A DNA stretch of 58,582 nucleotides from Planctomycetota bacterium (GCA_017303555.1 JAFLCN010000022.1:1-58582); one strand, 5' to 3'. Shown: positions 17,254 to 27,150, numbered from the stretch's first letter. Translations and numbers: made by a program. The notes: generated from the letters alone by a model not told the origin.

Positions 17254-18027
17254 ATGCAAACAGAACGGAAGATCCCGCCAAAGAATTTATCCGTGCAGAG
17301 TCCAAACAGCATGGTTCTCGGGCCGGTTTTGCCGAATCCGACTCTAAACTCGACCGTGACCGCTCCGCAACCCGTTTTTATCGATCCCGCCAGGCTCCCG
17401 GCATCGGAGCGTTACAAGCTTTTGATCGGGGGTGTCGTCCCCCGGCCCATTGCGCTCGTCTCATCCATTTCCCCGCACGGCATCCCCAACCTGGCGCCGT
17501 TCTCTTTCTTCTGCGGTGTGGGTTCCAATCCCATGACCGTCCTCTTCTGCCCCGCTTCCAAGCCCGATGGCTCCGACAAAGACACGCTTCGAAATGTCCT
17601 GCCGCATCCGGAGGGGGGGACGGGTGAATTCGTCATCAATGTTGTCTCGCACGCCATCGGACGGCCCACAGCGGCGGCAGCGGAGCCGCTTGGGTATGAA
17701 GAATCCGAGTTCGAGTTCTCGGGGCTGACCCCGGTGCCCAGCGTGAACGTGCGGCCGCCTCGCGTTGCCGAATCGCTCCTCTCGTTCGAGTGCGTGACGC
17801 GGCAAGTGGTGCGGACCAATCCGGGCGCACCCGATTCGGGAAACATCGTGATCGGCGAAGTGGTCGGAGTGTGTGCCGCAGCCGGTCTGATCAACGCGCG
17901 ACACCACATCGATCCCGCCTTGCTTGATGCGATCGGTCGCATGGGCGGCAACACCTATTGCACAACGCGCGAGCGGTTTGACATGCCCCGCGGCGCGTCG
18001 GCACTTGCCCCGGACCGGCCGAACTAG
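17254..18027 (+). CDS. Flavin reductase-like (FMN-binding split-barrel) protein
   Basis: The product is 257 aa (or 238 if translation starts at the ATG at 17311). The flavin reductase-like domain spans about residues 50-210: KLLIGGVVPRPIALVSS, the NLAPFSFFCGVGSNPM segment typical of FMN binding, and FVINVVS. Such proteins bind FMN and reduce it with NAD(P)H or serve unknown redox roles. The family pattern PRPIALVSSxxxxGxxNLAP is clear. The N-terminal 40 residues are non-conserved-looking, and neither start has a good ribosome site. It converges with the next minus-strand gene. Confidence 0.88.
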   Translation: MQTERKIPPKNLSVQSPNSMVLGPVLPNPTLNSTVTAPQPVFIDPARLPASERYKLLIGGVVPRPIALVSSISPHGIPNLAPFSFFCGVGSNPMTVLFCPASKPDGSDKDTLRNVLPHPEGGTGEFVINVVSHAIGRPTAAAAEPLGYEESEFEFSGLTPVPSVNVRPPRVAESLLSFECVTRQVVRTNPGAPDSGNIVIGEVVGVCAAAGLINARHHIDPALLDAIGRMGGNTYCTTRERFDMPRGASALAPDRPN

Positions 18028-18039
18028 GAAAGGCGGGCT

Positions 18040-18651
18040 TCAGGAACCGCGGCGTTTCTGTGCCGCGAGCGCCGCGTCGATCAGTGCGCCGGTGCGCTGC
18101 ACGCGGTAGAACTCGCTCTCCCACACGCTGCCGGCGCTCGGAGGCAAATCGAGCGTCTCGCCCAGCAGACGCATCTGCCCACGGGCGCTCTTCGCGGCGG
18201 CGGAAAGATCAATGCGCGTGCTCTGTGCGTGTACCGGCATCGCGAGATTCTGGGGTTTGCCCGCGTAGTTTGCGGCCATCTCTTCGGGCGAGACAGGACG
18301 GGCGTTGGCGGGCAGGCCCCCGAGATAGAACGTCGTTCCGGCGGGAATCAGGATTGTCGATCGCCCGTCGATGTGCGTGTACGCCGAACGGGGGAAAACG
18401 GCGACCGTGCTCCCGTTCTGCCGCGCGAAGTACTTCTTTCCGTTGAGCTCGACTTCGTACACCCGGTCGAACCCTGAAGGCTGGCGAAGACCCGGTGAAA
18501 GCGAACGCCCCGGGCCGGACAACGGGCCGACATCCGCGATGCCCGCATCGACCGGCTTCATCACGGGTTGATTCGCGGGCTGCCCGTGAACAACAACGCC
18601 GGCAAGGGCGAGGAGAACTGAGATGCCAACAACGCCCGATTTCACGTTCAC
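18040..18651 (-). CDS. Exported protein of unknown function
   Basis: The product is 203 aa. Residues 1-23 form a signal peptide (hydrophobic VVGISVLLALAGVVV, then HGQ-A). The mature protein has one recognisable compact segment (residues about 60-120) with YEVELNGKKYFARQNGS and SAYTHIDGRSTILIPAGTTFYLGG, beta-rich and possibly a small barrel. The C-terminal half is helical. The start codon is GTG, with AGAGGTG just before an alternative GTG two codons on. It lies 49 bp downstream of the TonB-like gene and probably shares its transcript, so a role at the envelope is plausible (inference). Confidence 0.65.
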   Translation of the reverse strand: MNVKSGVVGISVLLALAGVVVHGQPANQPVMKPVDAGIADVGPLSGPGRSLSPGLRQPSGFDRVYEVELNGKKYFARQNGSTVAVFPRSAYTHIDGRSTILIPAGTTFYLGGLPANARPVSPEEMAANYAGKPQNLAMPVHAQSTRIDLSAAAKSARGQMRLLGETLDLPPSAGSVWESEFYRVQRTGALIDAALAAQKRRGS

Positions 18652-18700
18652 CTCTATCGACCCGCTCGTGCGAATTCGTCAACCGGCCAAAGGCAATCCA

Positions 18701-20059
18701 CTACTTGAAGGTCACCCGCACGACCACCGAGAGTGTTTCTTCGGCTCCCAGGGAATTCAGATCCTTCCCCGATGCCCGCCAGCGATAGATCGCGTTCATG
18801 AGCGGATCATCGACGTTGGGGTTCCCAGTCGCCGAACCGTTGATGAACTCGGCACGCTTGACCGTGCCGGTCTTCTGGAAGGAAATACGCACCATCGTGT
18901 CTCGGGGCGGCGCGGTCAAGAGTGTTGTGTTGGTGAAATCGGCGCGGCGCGTGATGATGTTCAAGCCCCTGCCCGCCTGCACTCGGCCATCGCGCATGGG
19001 CGCATCGATGACTTTCTTGTGGAACGCCTCCGACTCACGGTCGGAACGAATTCCCTTCTGTTTCGACTGGCCGCCTGTCGCGGGCACCGCCGGTGAATTC
19101 GGACTCGGATTGCTCGAGGGCGACGGCTCACTCGCCGGAGACTCCTGCGCGGGCGCGGCCGGAGCGACCGCAACCGGCGGCATCGCGTCGTCCGGCTTGG
19201 CGAGCGGAGAAGCCTCGGCGACTTCTTTGATTTCCTTCTCGGCTTCGCCCTTGCCGTTCTCCGAGCTCATTTTTTCGGATTCGGTGTCGCGAACTTCTCC
19301 TTCGCGTTCTTCGCCGGTCTTCGCGTCGGGCTTTTCGGGTTTCTCTTCGGTGATTCCATCCGGCTTCGGCGTCTCGACCGGCTTGACCGCTTCGGGATTC
19401 ACTCCGGTGTTCGATTTTTCCGCGCCCGATCGCGGCGCGAGCGGGTCGTCGACGGTGGTCTTTTCGCCGGTTTGACCCGCCGGTGGCGAAGCCTGAGGCG
19501 GAGCGCTTCTGGAGGGCGAGGGCGCAGCTTCCTCGGCCTTGCGGGGGGCCTCGGTTTCCGCCGGTGTGGGCGACGGCGGACGGACGTTCATCGGATCGGG
19601 CGGGTTCGCGGCTGGCTGCGGAGTTGCGGGAGGCGTTGCGGCGGTCGGCTGCGTGCCCGGCGAACCTGCACTGCCGGGCGAAGCGGCTCCGGGAGCACCC
19701 GGGTCTAAAGCCATGGCTGCCTGGTCGGTCTCACCCTGGCGGCCGGAGGGGGAATCACCCTCCAGGAAACCGAGCCATGTGTTGCTGTCGATCTTGGAAT
19801 CATCGATACCGAACTTGACGTCCGTGTTGATGTCCTTGGGCTGCTCTGGCGGCGGCGGGTTGTTCGGATCGGGGGGCTTGGGTTCGGGCTGTTGGAACTG
19901 GTGCGGAAGGCCGGTGACAGGCTTGAGGGCCGCGAGCGAGACCCGGGCCTTGGACGACTCGATCTTGACGTGCTGCAGGCCGATGAGCGCGGCGATGTGC
20001 GCGCAGGCAGAAACTGCGAGCCCGATCAGAAACGACGTGTTGGTTCGGTGCTCAGCCAT
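18701..20059 (-). CDS. TonB-like energy transducer
   Basis: The product is 452 aa. Residues about 9-27 are a single membrane anchor (SFLIGLAVSACAHIAALIG, with a His in the helix as in TonB). A Pro-rich segment (about 55-75) and a long low-complexity linker rich in Pro, Glu, Lys and Ala (about 100-345) follow. The C-terminal domain (about 365-452: MVRISFQKTGTVKRAEFI, NAIYRWRASG, SVVVRVTF) resembles the TonB beta-alpha-beta fold that contacts outer-membrane receptors. It would couple proton motive force to transport across the outer membrane. No exbB or exbD is adjacent. The linker is much longer than in E. coli TonB (239 aa). Start set at MAEHRT. Confidence 0.8.
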   Translation of the reverse strand: MAEHRTNTSFLIGLAVSACAHIAALIGLQHVKIESSKARVSLAALKPVTGLPHQFQQPEPKPPDPNNPPPPEQPKDINTDVKFGIDDSKIDSNTWLGFLEGDSPSGRQGETDQAAMALDPGAPGAASPGSAGSPGTQPTAATPPATPQPAANPPDPMNVRPPSPTPAETEAPRKAEEAAPSPSRSAPPQASPPAGQTGEKTTVDDPLAPRSGAEKSNTGVNPEAVKPVETPKPDGITEEKPEKPDAKTGEEREGEVRDTESEKMSSENGKGEAEKEIKEVAEASPLAKPDDAMPPVAVAPAAPAQESPASEPSPSSNPSPNSPAVPATGGQSKQKGIRSDRESEAFHKKVIDAPMRDGRVQAGRGLNIITRRADFTNTTLLTAPPRDTMVRISFQKTGTVKRAEFINGSATGNPNVDDPLMNAIYRWRASGKDLNSLGAEETLSVVVRVTFK

Positions 20060-20135
20060 CGGGATGGGAAGGAACGGGGGAGGCCCCTCGCTCTCCAGAA
20101 TCGTACGCGATTGGGGAGGCCGGGGGTTCAGCCGT

Positions 20136-21374
20136 TTAGCGCGCCGGACGCACATAGCTTCGCCCCGCCCAGCCGGTGGGAACGCCGGAACGGAGGTTGG
20201 ACGCTGCGCGATGGAGCAGGCCCGCGAGCTTCAGGCAGCCGATCGGCCAAAAGAGAACGATGAGAGCCCGCTGCCACCAGGGCGATACCCCGGCCAGGAC
20301 GAGAAATCTGTGCACAGCGCCCGCCCACACCGCACACCCGAGCGCGGACAGGCCCGCGACGAGCGCAAAGGGCCATGGAATGGGGTTTAGGTGGAGCGCG
20401 AGCACCGAAATGGAGAGTGCGAGTGCCGCGGCGCATCCGAGCGGTTGCAGAAACCCTCGAACAACGGTTCCGACGGCCCAGGCGCGGAGCCGTGCGGGCT
20501 TGCGCTTTGCGGCTTCGATGAAGATTCGTGTCCAGCCCCGTTCGAATCCGGCGGAATCCGGGTACATGCGGCAGCGGAGCATCGAGCCGGCGGGCAGGAC
20601 CTGGATGGAGAGTTTTTCGCGCCAAAGAGCGCGCGCGATCGCGAGGTCTTCGAGCAGTTCTTCTCGAAACGCGGCGTGCCCGCCGATCTGGCGGTACGCG
20701 GGAGAGCGGATCATGATGAACTGGCCGTTGGCGAACGGACGGCGGCGGCGATCGCGTCCGGCCTTGAGCGGCGGGTAGCGGACCAGCAACTCGAAAGATG
20801 CGGGGGCCTGCATCCATCGCTCGAACGCCCGTTCGTAGGTGAGGGTGCTCAAGAGCGTGAGCGCATCGAGACGGCGGTCGTTCAGGATGTTCACGCACGA
20901 GCGGACGCAGGCAGGATCGAACCTCGTGTCGGCATCGGCGAAGACGAGGACGTGATCGGGCGAGATTGTTCGGGCGGCGAGCGCCGAGTGGATGGCGTGA
21001 ACCTTTCCCGCCCAGTTGCGCGGGCACGGACCAACCTCGAGAATCTCGAAGCGGTCATCGCCCGCGATTGTTTCGAGCGCGATGGCGAGCGTGGCATCGG
21101 TGCAGCGATCGAGCGCGAGCACGACGCGGAGGTTCGGGTAGTCCTGGCTCCGGAGCGACGAGATCAGGTCGGCGATGACGGCCTGCTCGTTGTGTGCGGG
21201 CACCACGACGATGACGGGAACATCGGCGGCCGGGCCCGCCCGACCATCCTCGGCGGACCCGAGCAAGGCCCGCGCGCGGTTCATCGACGCGAGCGCGATT
21301 CCCCACCAAAGGACAGCGCCGAACGCGGGCATTGCGAGAATCGAGGCGAGTGCGATGTGCCACCAAGCGGGCAT
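20136..21374 (-). CDS. Family 2 glycosyltransferase, membrane-bound
   Basis: The product is 412 aa (414 from an ATG 6 nt upstream). Residues about 1-25 form a membrane helix; the GT-A domain spans about 45-285 with VIVVVPAHNEQAVI, LALDRCTDAT, the metal-binding DADTRFD, and an ELLEDLAIARALW acidic motif; three or more hydrophobic helices follow to the C-terminus. The layout matches HpnB or ceramide-glucosyltransferase-like enzymes that transfer sugars to lipids at the membrane; the substrate is unknown. The ATG at 21374 is favoured because TAGGCT lies 7 nt upstream, as at other leaderless-type starts. It diverges from nnrE by about 60 bp. Confidence 0.85.
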   Translation of the reverse strand: MPAWWHIALASILAMPAFGAVLWWGIALASMNRARALLGSAEDGRAGPAADVPVIVVVPAHNEQAVIADLISSLRSQDYPNLRVVLALDRCTDATLAIALETIAGDDRFEILEVGPCPRNWAGKVHAIHSALAARTISPDHVLVFADADTRFDPACVRSCVNILNDRRLDALTLLSTLTYERAFERWMQAPASFELLVRYPPLKAGRDRRRRPFANGQFIMIRSPAYRQIGGHAAFREELLEDLAIARALWREKLSIQVLPAGSMLRCRMYPDSAGFERGWTRIFIEAAKRKPARLRAWAVGTVVRGFLQPLGCAAALALSISVLALHLNPIPWPFALVAGLSALGCAVWAGAVHRFLVLAGVSPWWQRALIVLFWPIGCLKLAGLLHRAASNLRSGVPTGWAGRSYVRPAR

Positions 21375-21381
21375 GGACATG

Positions 21382-21387
21382 AGCCTA
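21382..21387 (-). promoter_or_regulatory. TAGGCT box 7 nt before the glycosyltransferase start
   Basis: This is a leaderless-type arrangement relative to the ATG at 21374. Relative to the alternative ATG at 21380 the gap would be only 1 nt. Confidence 0.4.
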
Positions 21388-21420
21388 GCGGACGGCCCAA
21401 GCCGAGAGAATCCCGAGCCA

Positions 21421-21426
21421 TACGCT
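21421..21426 (+). promoter_or_regulatory. TACGCT box 8 nt before the nnrE start (leaderless-type)
   Basis: It sits in the 60-bp divergent gap with the glycosyltransferase gene. No Shine-Dalgarno site precedes the ATG at 21435. Confidence 0.45.
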
Positions 21427-21434
21427 GTCCGCCG

Positions 21435-22223
21435 ATGCCCACCCGCGATGCGATTCGAACGACCGAACTGTTCATTCTGTCTCCCGATGCTTCGCGGGAG
21501 ATCGACCGCCGGTGCGCCACGAAGTACGGCCTTTCCACGCTGGTGCTGATGGAGAACGCGTCGGTTTGCGTTGCGGAAGCGGCTATGGAACTGGCCAATG
21601 GTCACGAGAACGCACGCGTACTGATTGTCGCGGGAAGCGGAAACAACGGGGGCGATGCGCTCGGTGCGGCAAGGCACCTGTCGAATTTCGGAGCCGCCGT
21701 TTCGATCCTGATGGTGGGCAGCGCCTCCAAGCGAACGCCGGACACAACGGCCCAGTTGAAGACTTGCCGGCGGATGAAGCTCCCCGTTGTGAGCGCGGGG
21801 ACGCCGCTCGCGCGGAGTTTGGAGCGTGCGCTCCGCCAACTCCCTTTGCCCGCAAAGGGACGGCGCCGCGGGCCGCTCATCGTGGTTGATGGGCTGTTCG
21901 GCACCGGGCTCTCTCGTACCGTGGAAGGGGTCGCGGCCGACGCCGTCCGGGCGATGAATGCGCTCCGAGAATCCGGAGCGAGGATCGTCTCGATCGACCT
22001 TCCGAGCGGCATGAACGGCGAGAGCGGCGAAGCGATGGGCGTCGCTGTCCGCGCCGACGTGACGGTGACCTTTGTGGGGCTGAAAACCGGCATGCTGGCG
22101 CCGGGCGCGATCGACGGCCTCGGGCGCGTCGTCGTTGCGGACATCGGCGTCCCGCGGCAGCTGGTCGAATCGCTGGCCGCCTCGGCGCACCGTGCAACCA
22201 CGGGTCGCCGCCGAGGGATTTGA
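21435..22223 (+). CDS. nnrE: NAD(P)H-hydrate epimerase (YjeF N-terminal domain)
   Basis: The product is 262 aa, the stand-alone YjeF_N domain. It interconverts the R and S epimers of hydrated NAD(P)H (NAD(P)HX) so that the dehydratase can repair them. Seen: LMENAS near residue 40, the VAGSGNNGGDALGAARHL nucleotide-contact loop (about 65-82), VVDGLFGTGL, and the catalytic-region SIDLPSGMNGESG. The partner dehydratase is encoded separately at 31397, whereas many bacteria fuse both. It is the first gene of a plus-strand run ending with the HAD gene, with an 81-bp gap before the DUF151 gene. Confidence 0.93.
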   Translation: MPTRDAIRTTELFILSPDASREIDRRCATKYGLSTLVLMENASVCVAEAAMELANGHENARVLIVAGSGNNGGDALGAARHLSNFGAAVSILMVGSASKRTPDTTAQLKTCRRMKLPVVSAGTPLARSLERALRQLPLPAKGRRRGPLIVVDGLFGTGLSRTVEGVAADAVRAMNALRESGARIVSIDLPSGMNGESGEAMGVAVRADVTVTFVGLKTGMLAPGAIDGLGRVVVADIGVPRQLVESLAASAHRATTGRRRGI

Positions 22224-22304
22224 CTTCGGAGTTTGGCGCACCACGATTTGTCCGACCGGGTGACGTGGCAGGCAGAAGATTCTCGCGTCGTTCATGGAGG
22301 CGGT

Positions 22305-22775
22305 ATGCCCGTTCGCATGGAGTTGAGCCGCATCCTGATCCGCGAGTTGACGGAGATGCAACTCATCGAGTTGCGCGAGGTCGTGCCCGAGGGAACCGAC
22401 TCGTCGGACATCCGGTCCTTTCCGATCGTCATCGGCCTGCCCGAAGCAACCGCGATCGAACGCCGGCTCAAGGGGATTCAGATCAAGCGGCCGCAAACGC
22501 ACGATCTTCTGGCGAGCGTGATCGGCAACATGGGCGGAGAACTGGTCTCGATCACGATCAACGATCTTTCGGATCACACGTTTTTCGCGACCCTGGATGT
22601 GAAGGCCGCGGACGGTCAGGTGCTGCACATCGACAGCCGCCCGAGCGATGCGATCGCGCTGGGCGTCTCGGAAGGCGTGCCGATCTATGTGGAAGAGCAC
22701 GTTCTCGAAGCGGCGAGCCGAGATCCGGAGATGGAATCGGGGAGCGAAGACCCGGCGGATGGGGACGAGGAGTGA
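22305..22775 (+). CDS. DUF151 family protein (bifunctional nuclease-like)
   Basis: The product is 156 aa. The DUF151 core spans about residues 20-140: SFPIVIGLPEATAIERRL, RPQTHDLL, the DVKAADGQVLHIDSRPSDAIALG signature and VPIYVEEHVLE. Plant and bacterial members have been reported as nucleases acting on DNA and RNA, but the physiological role in bacteria is unsettled. The C-terminal 20 residues are acidic. The start was set at MPVRME because GGAGGCGG lies just upstream. truD overlaps its stop as GTGA, so the two are translationally coupled. Confidence 0.92.
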   Translation: MPVRMELSRILIRELTEMQLIELREVVPEGTDSSDIRSFPIVIGLPEATAIERRLKGIQIKRPQTHDLLASVIGNMGGELVSITINDLSDHTFFATLDVKAADGQVLHIDSRPSDAIALGVSEGVPIYVEEHVLEAASRDPEMESGSEDPADGDEE

Positions 22776-24106
22776 ACGAGGCGGCCCAACCGACAACCGG
22801 CGGAAGCCCCGTGCGTGACACCGATCCGCATGTTGCGCCCGCGCTGTACATCACGTCCGATGTCCCGGGTACGGGCGGCGCGATCAAGCAGCGCCCGGAA
22901 GATTTTCTCGTGGACGAGACCGCGGCGTACCAGCCATCGGGCGAGGGCGATCACCTCTACTTGTTCGTGGAGAAACGAAATCTCTCGACGCCGGAAGCGG
23001 CGCGGGTGCTGGCGGGTCACTTCGGCGTTCCGCCCGATTCCGTCGGCTTCGCGGGCATGAAGGATCGCGTGGCGATCACGCGCCAGCTCTTCTCCGTGTA
23101 TGCGCCGGGGAAGAAGCCCGAAGATTTTCCGAGGCTGGAGCACGATCGGCTGCAGATCCAGTGGGCCGATCGGCACGCGAACAAGATTCGGCTGGGCCAC
23201 CTGACCGGGAATCGATTCAGCATCCGGATTCGAGACGCGGGTGTCGCGCAGGTTCGCGCCGCGAAGGCGAGCCTGGACATCCTGGCGCAGCGGGGCGTGC
23301 CGAACCGTTTCGGGCCGCAGCGGTTCGGACGCATGTTGAACAACCACCTGGTGGGCCGGGCGCTGCTCCGCTCGCAGTTCGACGAGGCGATCCGGCTGTT
23401 GATCGCGCCGGAAGGTCCGATGACCGAGGCGCACGACAGGGCGCGAACGCTCTTTCTTGAAGGCCGGTTCGGTGACGCGATGGCGGAACTGCCGCACACT
23501 TCGTATGTCGAGCGGACGATCCTGCGGGGACTGGCGAAAAAGGAGCGACCGTCGCGCATCATCAAGACGCTGGACCGCTCGACGCTGCGGTTCTTTCTGT
23601 CGGCGTTCCAATCCGCGGCGTTCAACACAGTCCTGGACGATCGGCTGCGGGCGGGAACGCTGAACACGCTTCGCGCCGGCGACATCGCCTTCAAGCACGA
23701 CAGCCGCGCCTGCTTTGCGGTGGACGAGCCGATCGTCGCCGACCCGACGACCGCGGAGCGCCTCGCGAAGTTTGAGATCAGTCCGAGTGGACCGATGTGG
23801 AGCGCCGAGATGCGTCGGGCCTCCGGTCCGACCGATGAGATCGAAGTCGCGGCGCTCACCGGGCTCGGGGTGACGCTGCCCCAGTTGAAGGCTTTCGATC
23901 GGAGCGCGGGCCAATTGATCGAAGGGGCACGCCGTCCTTTGCGGGTGCCGCTGGCGTATCCGGAACTGGAAGCCGGAGCGGACGAGCACGGGCAGTACAT
24001 CCGTGTCGCGTTCGATCTTCCGCGCGGAGCCTTTGCGACGGTGGTGCTCGAAGAGATCATGAAGGTTGCGCGCACACAAGACGGCGCAGACGAGGGCGCG
24101 GAGTGA
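22772..24106 (+). CDS. truD: tRNA pseudouridine(13) synthase
   Basis: The product is 444 aa (E. coli TruD 349; extra residues lie at the N-terminus and between blocks). It converts U13 of tRNA(Glu) to pseudouridine. Seen: KQRPEDFLVDE (about 39-50), the catalytic block GFAGMKDRVAITRQ with the likely nucleophile Asp98, GHLTGNRFSIRIR, PNRFGPQRFG, and a C-terminal RVPLAYPELE. The GTG start overlaps the DUF151 stop (GTGA) and its own stop overlaps the HAD start (GTGA), giving a three-gene coupled chain. Confidence 0.97.
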   Translation: MNEAAQPTTGGSPVRDTDPHVAPALYITSDVPGTGGAIKQRPEDFLVDETAAYQPSGEGDHLYLFVEKRNLSTPEAARVLAGHFGVPPDSVGFAGMKDRVAITRQLFSVYAPGKKPEDFPRLEHDRLQIQWADRHANKIRLGHLTGNRFSIRIRDAGVAQVRAAKASLDILAQRGVPNRFGPQRFGRMLNNHLVGRALLRSQFDEAIRLLIAPEGPMTEAHDRARTLFLEGRFGDAMAELPHTSYVERTILRGLAKKERPSRIIKTLDRSTLRFFLSAFQSAAFNTVLDDRLRAGTLNTLRAGDIAFKHDSRACFAVDEPIVADPTTAERLAKFEISPSGPMWSAEMRRASGPTDEIEVAALTGLGVTLPQLKAFDRSAGQLIEGARRPLRVPLAYPELEAGADEHGQYIRVAFDLPRGAFATVVLEEIMKVARTQDGADEGAE

Positions 24107-24771
24107 GCGCCGAACGCGAGATCCGCTGCGTCTGCTTCGACTGGGGCGGGGTCATCCTGCGCTTTTGCCGCAGCTTTGCGGAGGGTGTGCGTGCCGCGGG
24201 GCTGGAACTTCGGCCCGGCGCAGACGCGGCAGCGGCAATCGCGGCGAGGCGTGGCCTGGCAAACGAATACTCCAGGGGCAAACTCAACCGACCGGAGTTT
24301 CTTCGCCTCGCAAGCGAGGCGACGGGCGGCCTCTACACAGTCGATGAACTGGAACGCATCAACCACGCCTGGCTGATCGAGGAGTATCCGGGCGTTGACG
24401 CGATCGTGGATGAATTGAATGCGGTACCTCATATCGAGACCGCGCTGCTTTCCAATACCACCGAGATTCACTGGGAGCGCCAGCACACCGAACCGTCGCG
24501 GAGCAACGGCATCCCCCACTTCCCGACCGCTGCGAAGCTGAAGCATCGGCACGCGAGCCACTTGCTCGGCCTGCTGAAGCCGGATGATGCGATCTACGCG
24601 GCCTTCGAACGCGAGACCGGATTCTCGCCACAATCGATTCTGTTCTTCGACGACTTACTCGAGAATGTGGCGGCTGCGCAATCGCGCGGCTGGAACGCCG
24701 TGCAGATCGATCACACGGGCGATACGGCGGCGCAGATTCGCGCATCGCTCCGCGAATTCGGCATCCTCTGA
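24103..24771 (+). CDS. HAD-superfamily phosphatase (YihX-like)
   Basis: The product is 222 aa. Motif I is FDWGGVI (nucleophile Asp15; the usual second Asp is Gly, as in the YihX glucose-1-phosphatase group with DLGNV). Motif II is LLSNT, motif III GLLKPDD, motif IV FFDDLLENV. A helical cap lies between motifs I and II. This fits subfamily IA phosphatases; the substrate is unknown. The GTG start overlaps truD as GTGA. It converges with the next gene, with an 18-bp gap. Confidence 0.9.
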   Translation: MSAEREIRCVCFDWGGVILRFCRSFAEGVRAAGLELRPGADAAAAIAARRGLANEYSRGKLNRPEFLRLASEATGGLYTVDELERINHAWLIEEYPGVDAIVDELNAVPHIETALLSNTTEIHWERQHTEPSRSNGIPHFPTAAKLKHRHASHLLGLLKPDDAIYAAFERETGFSPQSILFFDDLLENVAAAQSRGWNAVQIDHTGDTAAQIRASLREFGIL

Positions 24772-24789
24772 GCGACTGCGGGGATCCAA

Positions 24790-27150
24790 TCAAATACGAT
24801 CGATCGCGATGTCAAGCTCCGCTGTACGCGGGGCGAGACACTCGGTGCCGCTGCACGCCTGGAACGTGACGGCCAGCAGGGGCCGCCCCTTCAGCTCACC
24901 ATCGAGCTCCACCGCGACTTCAAACTCGAGGCGCCCTTCGTACACGCGCGGTTTGCCCATGATGTCGGGCGCCGCGTGGTATGGATCGCCCGCGGGGTAG
25001 TCCGCATACACCTTGACACCCGTGCCTCCGACAACATGCACCCGGAAAGGAAGCAGCCCGCGCACCGACGACTTTGGATCGTCGACCCACGGGTCGGCGG
25101 CGATGATGTGATATCCCGCCGCGATCTGTAACACGAGTTTCATCGAAGCGGGCGTGTCGAGCCCCACCGACAGCCGCTCTTCGGAGGCGTAGATCTCGAC
25201 CGGCGTGAAGGATTGATCGGCAGCGGGCGCGGCCACCGGCGTACCCCGAAGCCGACTTGCAATCGCGCTGCCCTGGAACGATGCATCGGTCAGAACGCGC
25301 AGCGCGGCACGAGTTGCATTCGCAATTCCGAGCGGCATTTCACGAAGATTCTCGGCGATGCCGGAAAGCAGCCCGGCGGCCCGATCGTTGTGATGCATCG
25401 CAAGAAGATTGTGCAGTTGAACGGATGTGCCGCAGGGGATTGCGCCGTCGTGCGTTGACCGAGCGCGGACGAACAGATTGCCGGCATCCGCTTCAACGTC
25501 AAAGTGAATTCCGTGCTCGTCTGCGAAGAGCTCATGCACCTTCTCGTTGAGCGAGTACGCGGCATCGGTGTACCGCTTCGCGCTCGGCCGGTCGTCGACC
25601 GCGCCGGCGAGATCGAGCAGCCCGGCGACGACGAACGCGTAGTCCTCCAGAAACCCGTGCCCGCCGCTCGTTTCAAACCGCCGCGAGCGCATCAGGTGGC
25701 CATCGGGCGCGGTCATGTGCTTGAGAATGAAGTCTGCGGCTTCCGATGCCGCGGCGGTGAATCGGGGTTCTTGCAGCGTCTTGCCGGTGAACGCGAGCGC
25801 GCCGATCATCAATCCATTCCACGATGCGAGCACCTTGTCGTCGAGGTGAGGCTGCGGACGTTTGTTCCGAACCGCCAGCAAGGTCCCGCGCACTCTCGAC
25901 ATCCGCGCGTGAAACGTGTCGATCTCCATCCCCATCGTCTGCGCGACACGATCGGGCCGATCGGTGAGGCGGAGCACGCTGCGGGCAATCTCTTCTGGGT
26001 GATGCGGGTCCTTGAAATTCGGGCCCGCATCGAGCGAGAAGACCTTGATCGCAAGCTTCGCTTCGTCGGGGTGCAAGGCCGAATTCACCTCGTCCTCGGT
26101 CCAGAGATAGTTCAGACCCTCGCGCCCATCGACCTCCGCATCCTGCGCAGACGCAAACCCGCCTTCGCCTGTGCGCAATTCGCGCAGCACGTACTCGCAG
26201 GTTTCGCGGGCGATTCGGGCGTACTCCGAATCCCCGAATGCGGTGGACGCCCGCGCGTAGACCCGTGCCAATAGCGCGTTGTCGTAGAGCATTTTCTCGA
26301 AGTGCGGCACGGTCCAGTGCCCATCCACGCTGTAGCGATGGAAGCCGCCCCCGATCTGGTCGTAGATGCCGCCGATCATCATCCGGTCGAGCGACAGCCG
26401 GAGCGCCTGATCGATCGCGTCTCTGGTTTCGGGCGAACCGGAGCTCGCGCGGACGTCGAGCAGGAGATCGAGGTAGACCGGCTGCGGAAACTTCGGTGCC
26501 GCGCCGAAGCCTCCGTGATTTCGATCGAACATCCGGAGCAGCGTCGAAGCCGCCTCGGTGATCGCGCCGAGTCCGTCGATCGGCTCGGTTCGAACGATGG
26601 GCTTCATGCGGCTGCGCACGATGCCCGCGATCTGCTCCGCCTGGGCGATCACTTCATCCCGCTGAAGCCGGAATGCCTCGCTGATGTTGGAGAGCACTTG
26701 CGGAAATGACGGAACGCCGAGGCCCGGGCGCGGAGCGGGCGGAAAGTATGTGCCGCACCAGAACGGACGCAGCGCCTCCGGCTCGAGGAAGCAGTTCATC
26801 GGCCAGCCGCCGTGGCCGGTCAGAACCTGCGTCGCGGTCATGTAGACATCATCGATATCCGGGCGTTCTTCGCGATCGACCTTGATGCAGACAAAGCGCT
26901 CGTTGAGGATCGCGGCGATCGCGTCATTCTCGAAACTCTCACGCTCCATCACGTGGCACCAGTAGCACGTGGAGTAGCCGATGCTGAGCAGGATCGGCAC
27001 CTGCCTCGCCCGTGCTTCCGCGAAGGCTTCGGGCCCCCACGGCTGCCAATCCACCGGGTTGAAGGCGTGCTGGAGCAAATACGGGCTCGTGCTTCGCGCG
27101 AGCTTGTTGGCGCGGCGCATCCGGCCCGGTTCTGAGTTTCCCGTGGTCAT
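24790..27150 (-). CDS. YyaL/DUF255 thioredoxin-fold protein with C-terminal DsbD-N-like domain
   Basis: The product is 786 aa. Residues about 15-175 form a thioredoxin-like domain with the family CYWCHVM motif and ERPDID, HGGWPM. Residues about 185-640 form a six-hairpin (alpha/alpha barrel) region ([45 protein letters not shown]), as in bacterial YyaL and mammalian SSP411. The last ~115 residues ([44 protein letters not shown]) resemble the N-terminal domain of DsbD, which uses such cysteines in periplasmic thiol transfer. I see no signal peptide. Function is probably redox-linked; the substrate is unknown. Confidence 0.88.
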   Translation of the reverse strand: MTTGNSEPGRMRRANKLARSTSPYLLQHAFNPVDWQPWGPEAFAEARARQVPILLSIGYSTCYWCHVMERESFENDAIAAILNERFVCIKVDREERPDIDDVYMTATQVLTGHGGWPMNCFLEPEALRPFWCGTYFPPAPRPGLGVPSFPQVLSNISEAFRLQRDEVIAQAEQIAGIVRSRMKPIVRTEPIDGLGAITEAASTLLRMFDRNHGGFGAAPKFPQPVYLDLLLDVRASSGSPETRDAIDQALRLSLDRMMIGGIYDQIGGGFHRYSVDGHWTVPHFEKMLYDNALLARVYARASTAFGDSEYARIARETCEYVLRELRTGEGGFASAQDAEVDGREGLNYLWTEDEVNSALHPDEAKLAIKVFSLDAGPNFKDPHHPEEIARSVLRLTDRPDRVAQTMGMEIDTFHARMSRVRGTLLAVRNKRPQPHLDDKVLASWNGLMIGALAFTGKTLQEPRFTAAASEAADFILKHMTAPDGHLMRSRRFETSGGHGFLEDYAFVVAGLLDLAGAVDDRPSAKRYTDAAYSLNEKVHELFADEHGIHFDVEADAGNLFVRARSTHDGAIPCGTSVQLHNLLAMHHNDRAAGLLSGIAENLREMPLGIANATRAALRVLTDASFQGSAIASRLRGTPVAAPAADQSFTPVEIYASEERLSVGLDTPASMKLVLQIAAGYHIIAADPWVDDPKSSVRGLLPFRVHVVGGTGVKVYADYPAGDPYHAAPDIMGKPRVYEGRLEFEVAVELDGELKGRPLLAVTFQACSGTECLAPRTAELDIAIDRI

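Noticed and set aside
20136..22796. An 886-codon minus-strand open frame
   Set aside because: Only its C-terminal part (20136-21374) shows a real protein (the glycosyltransferase); the rest is antisense to nnrE and the DUF151 gene.
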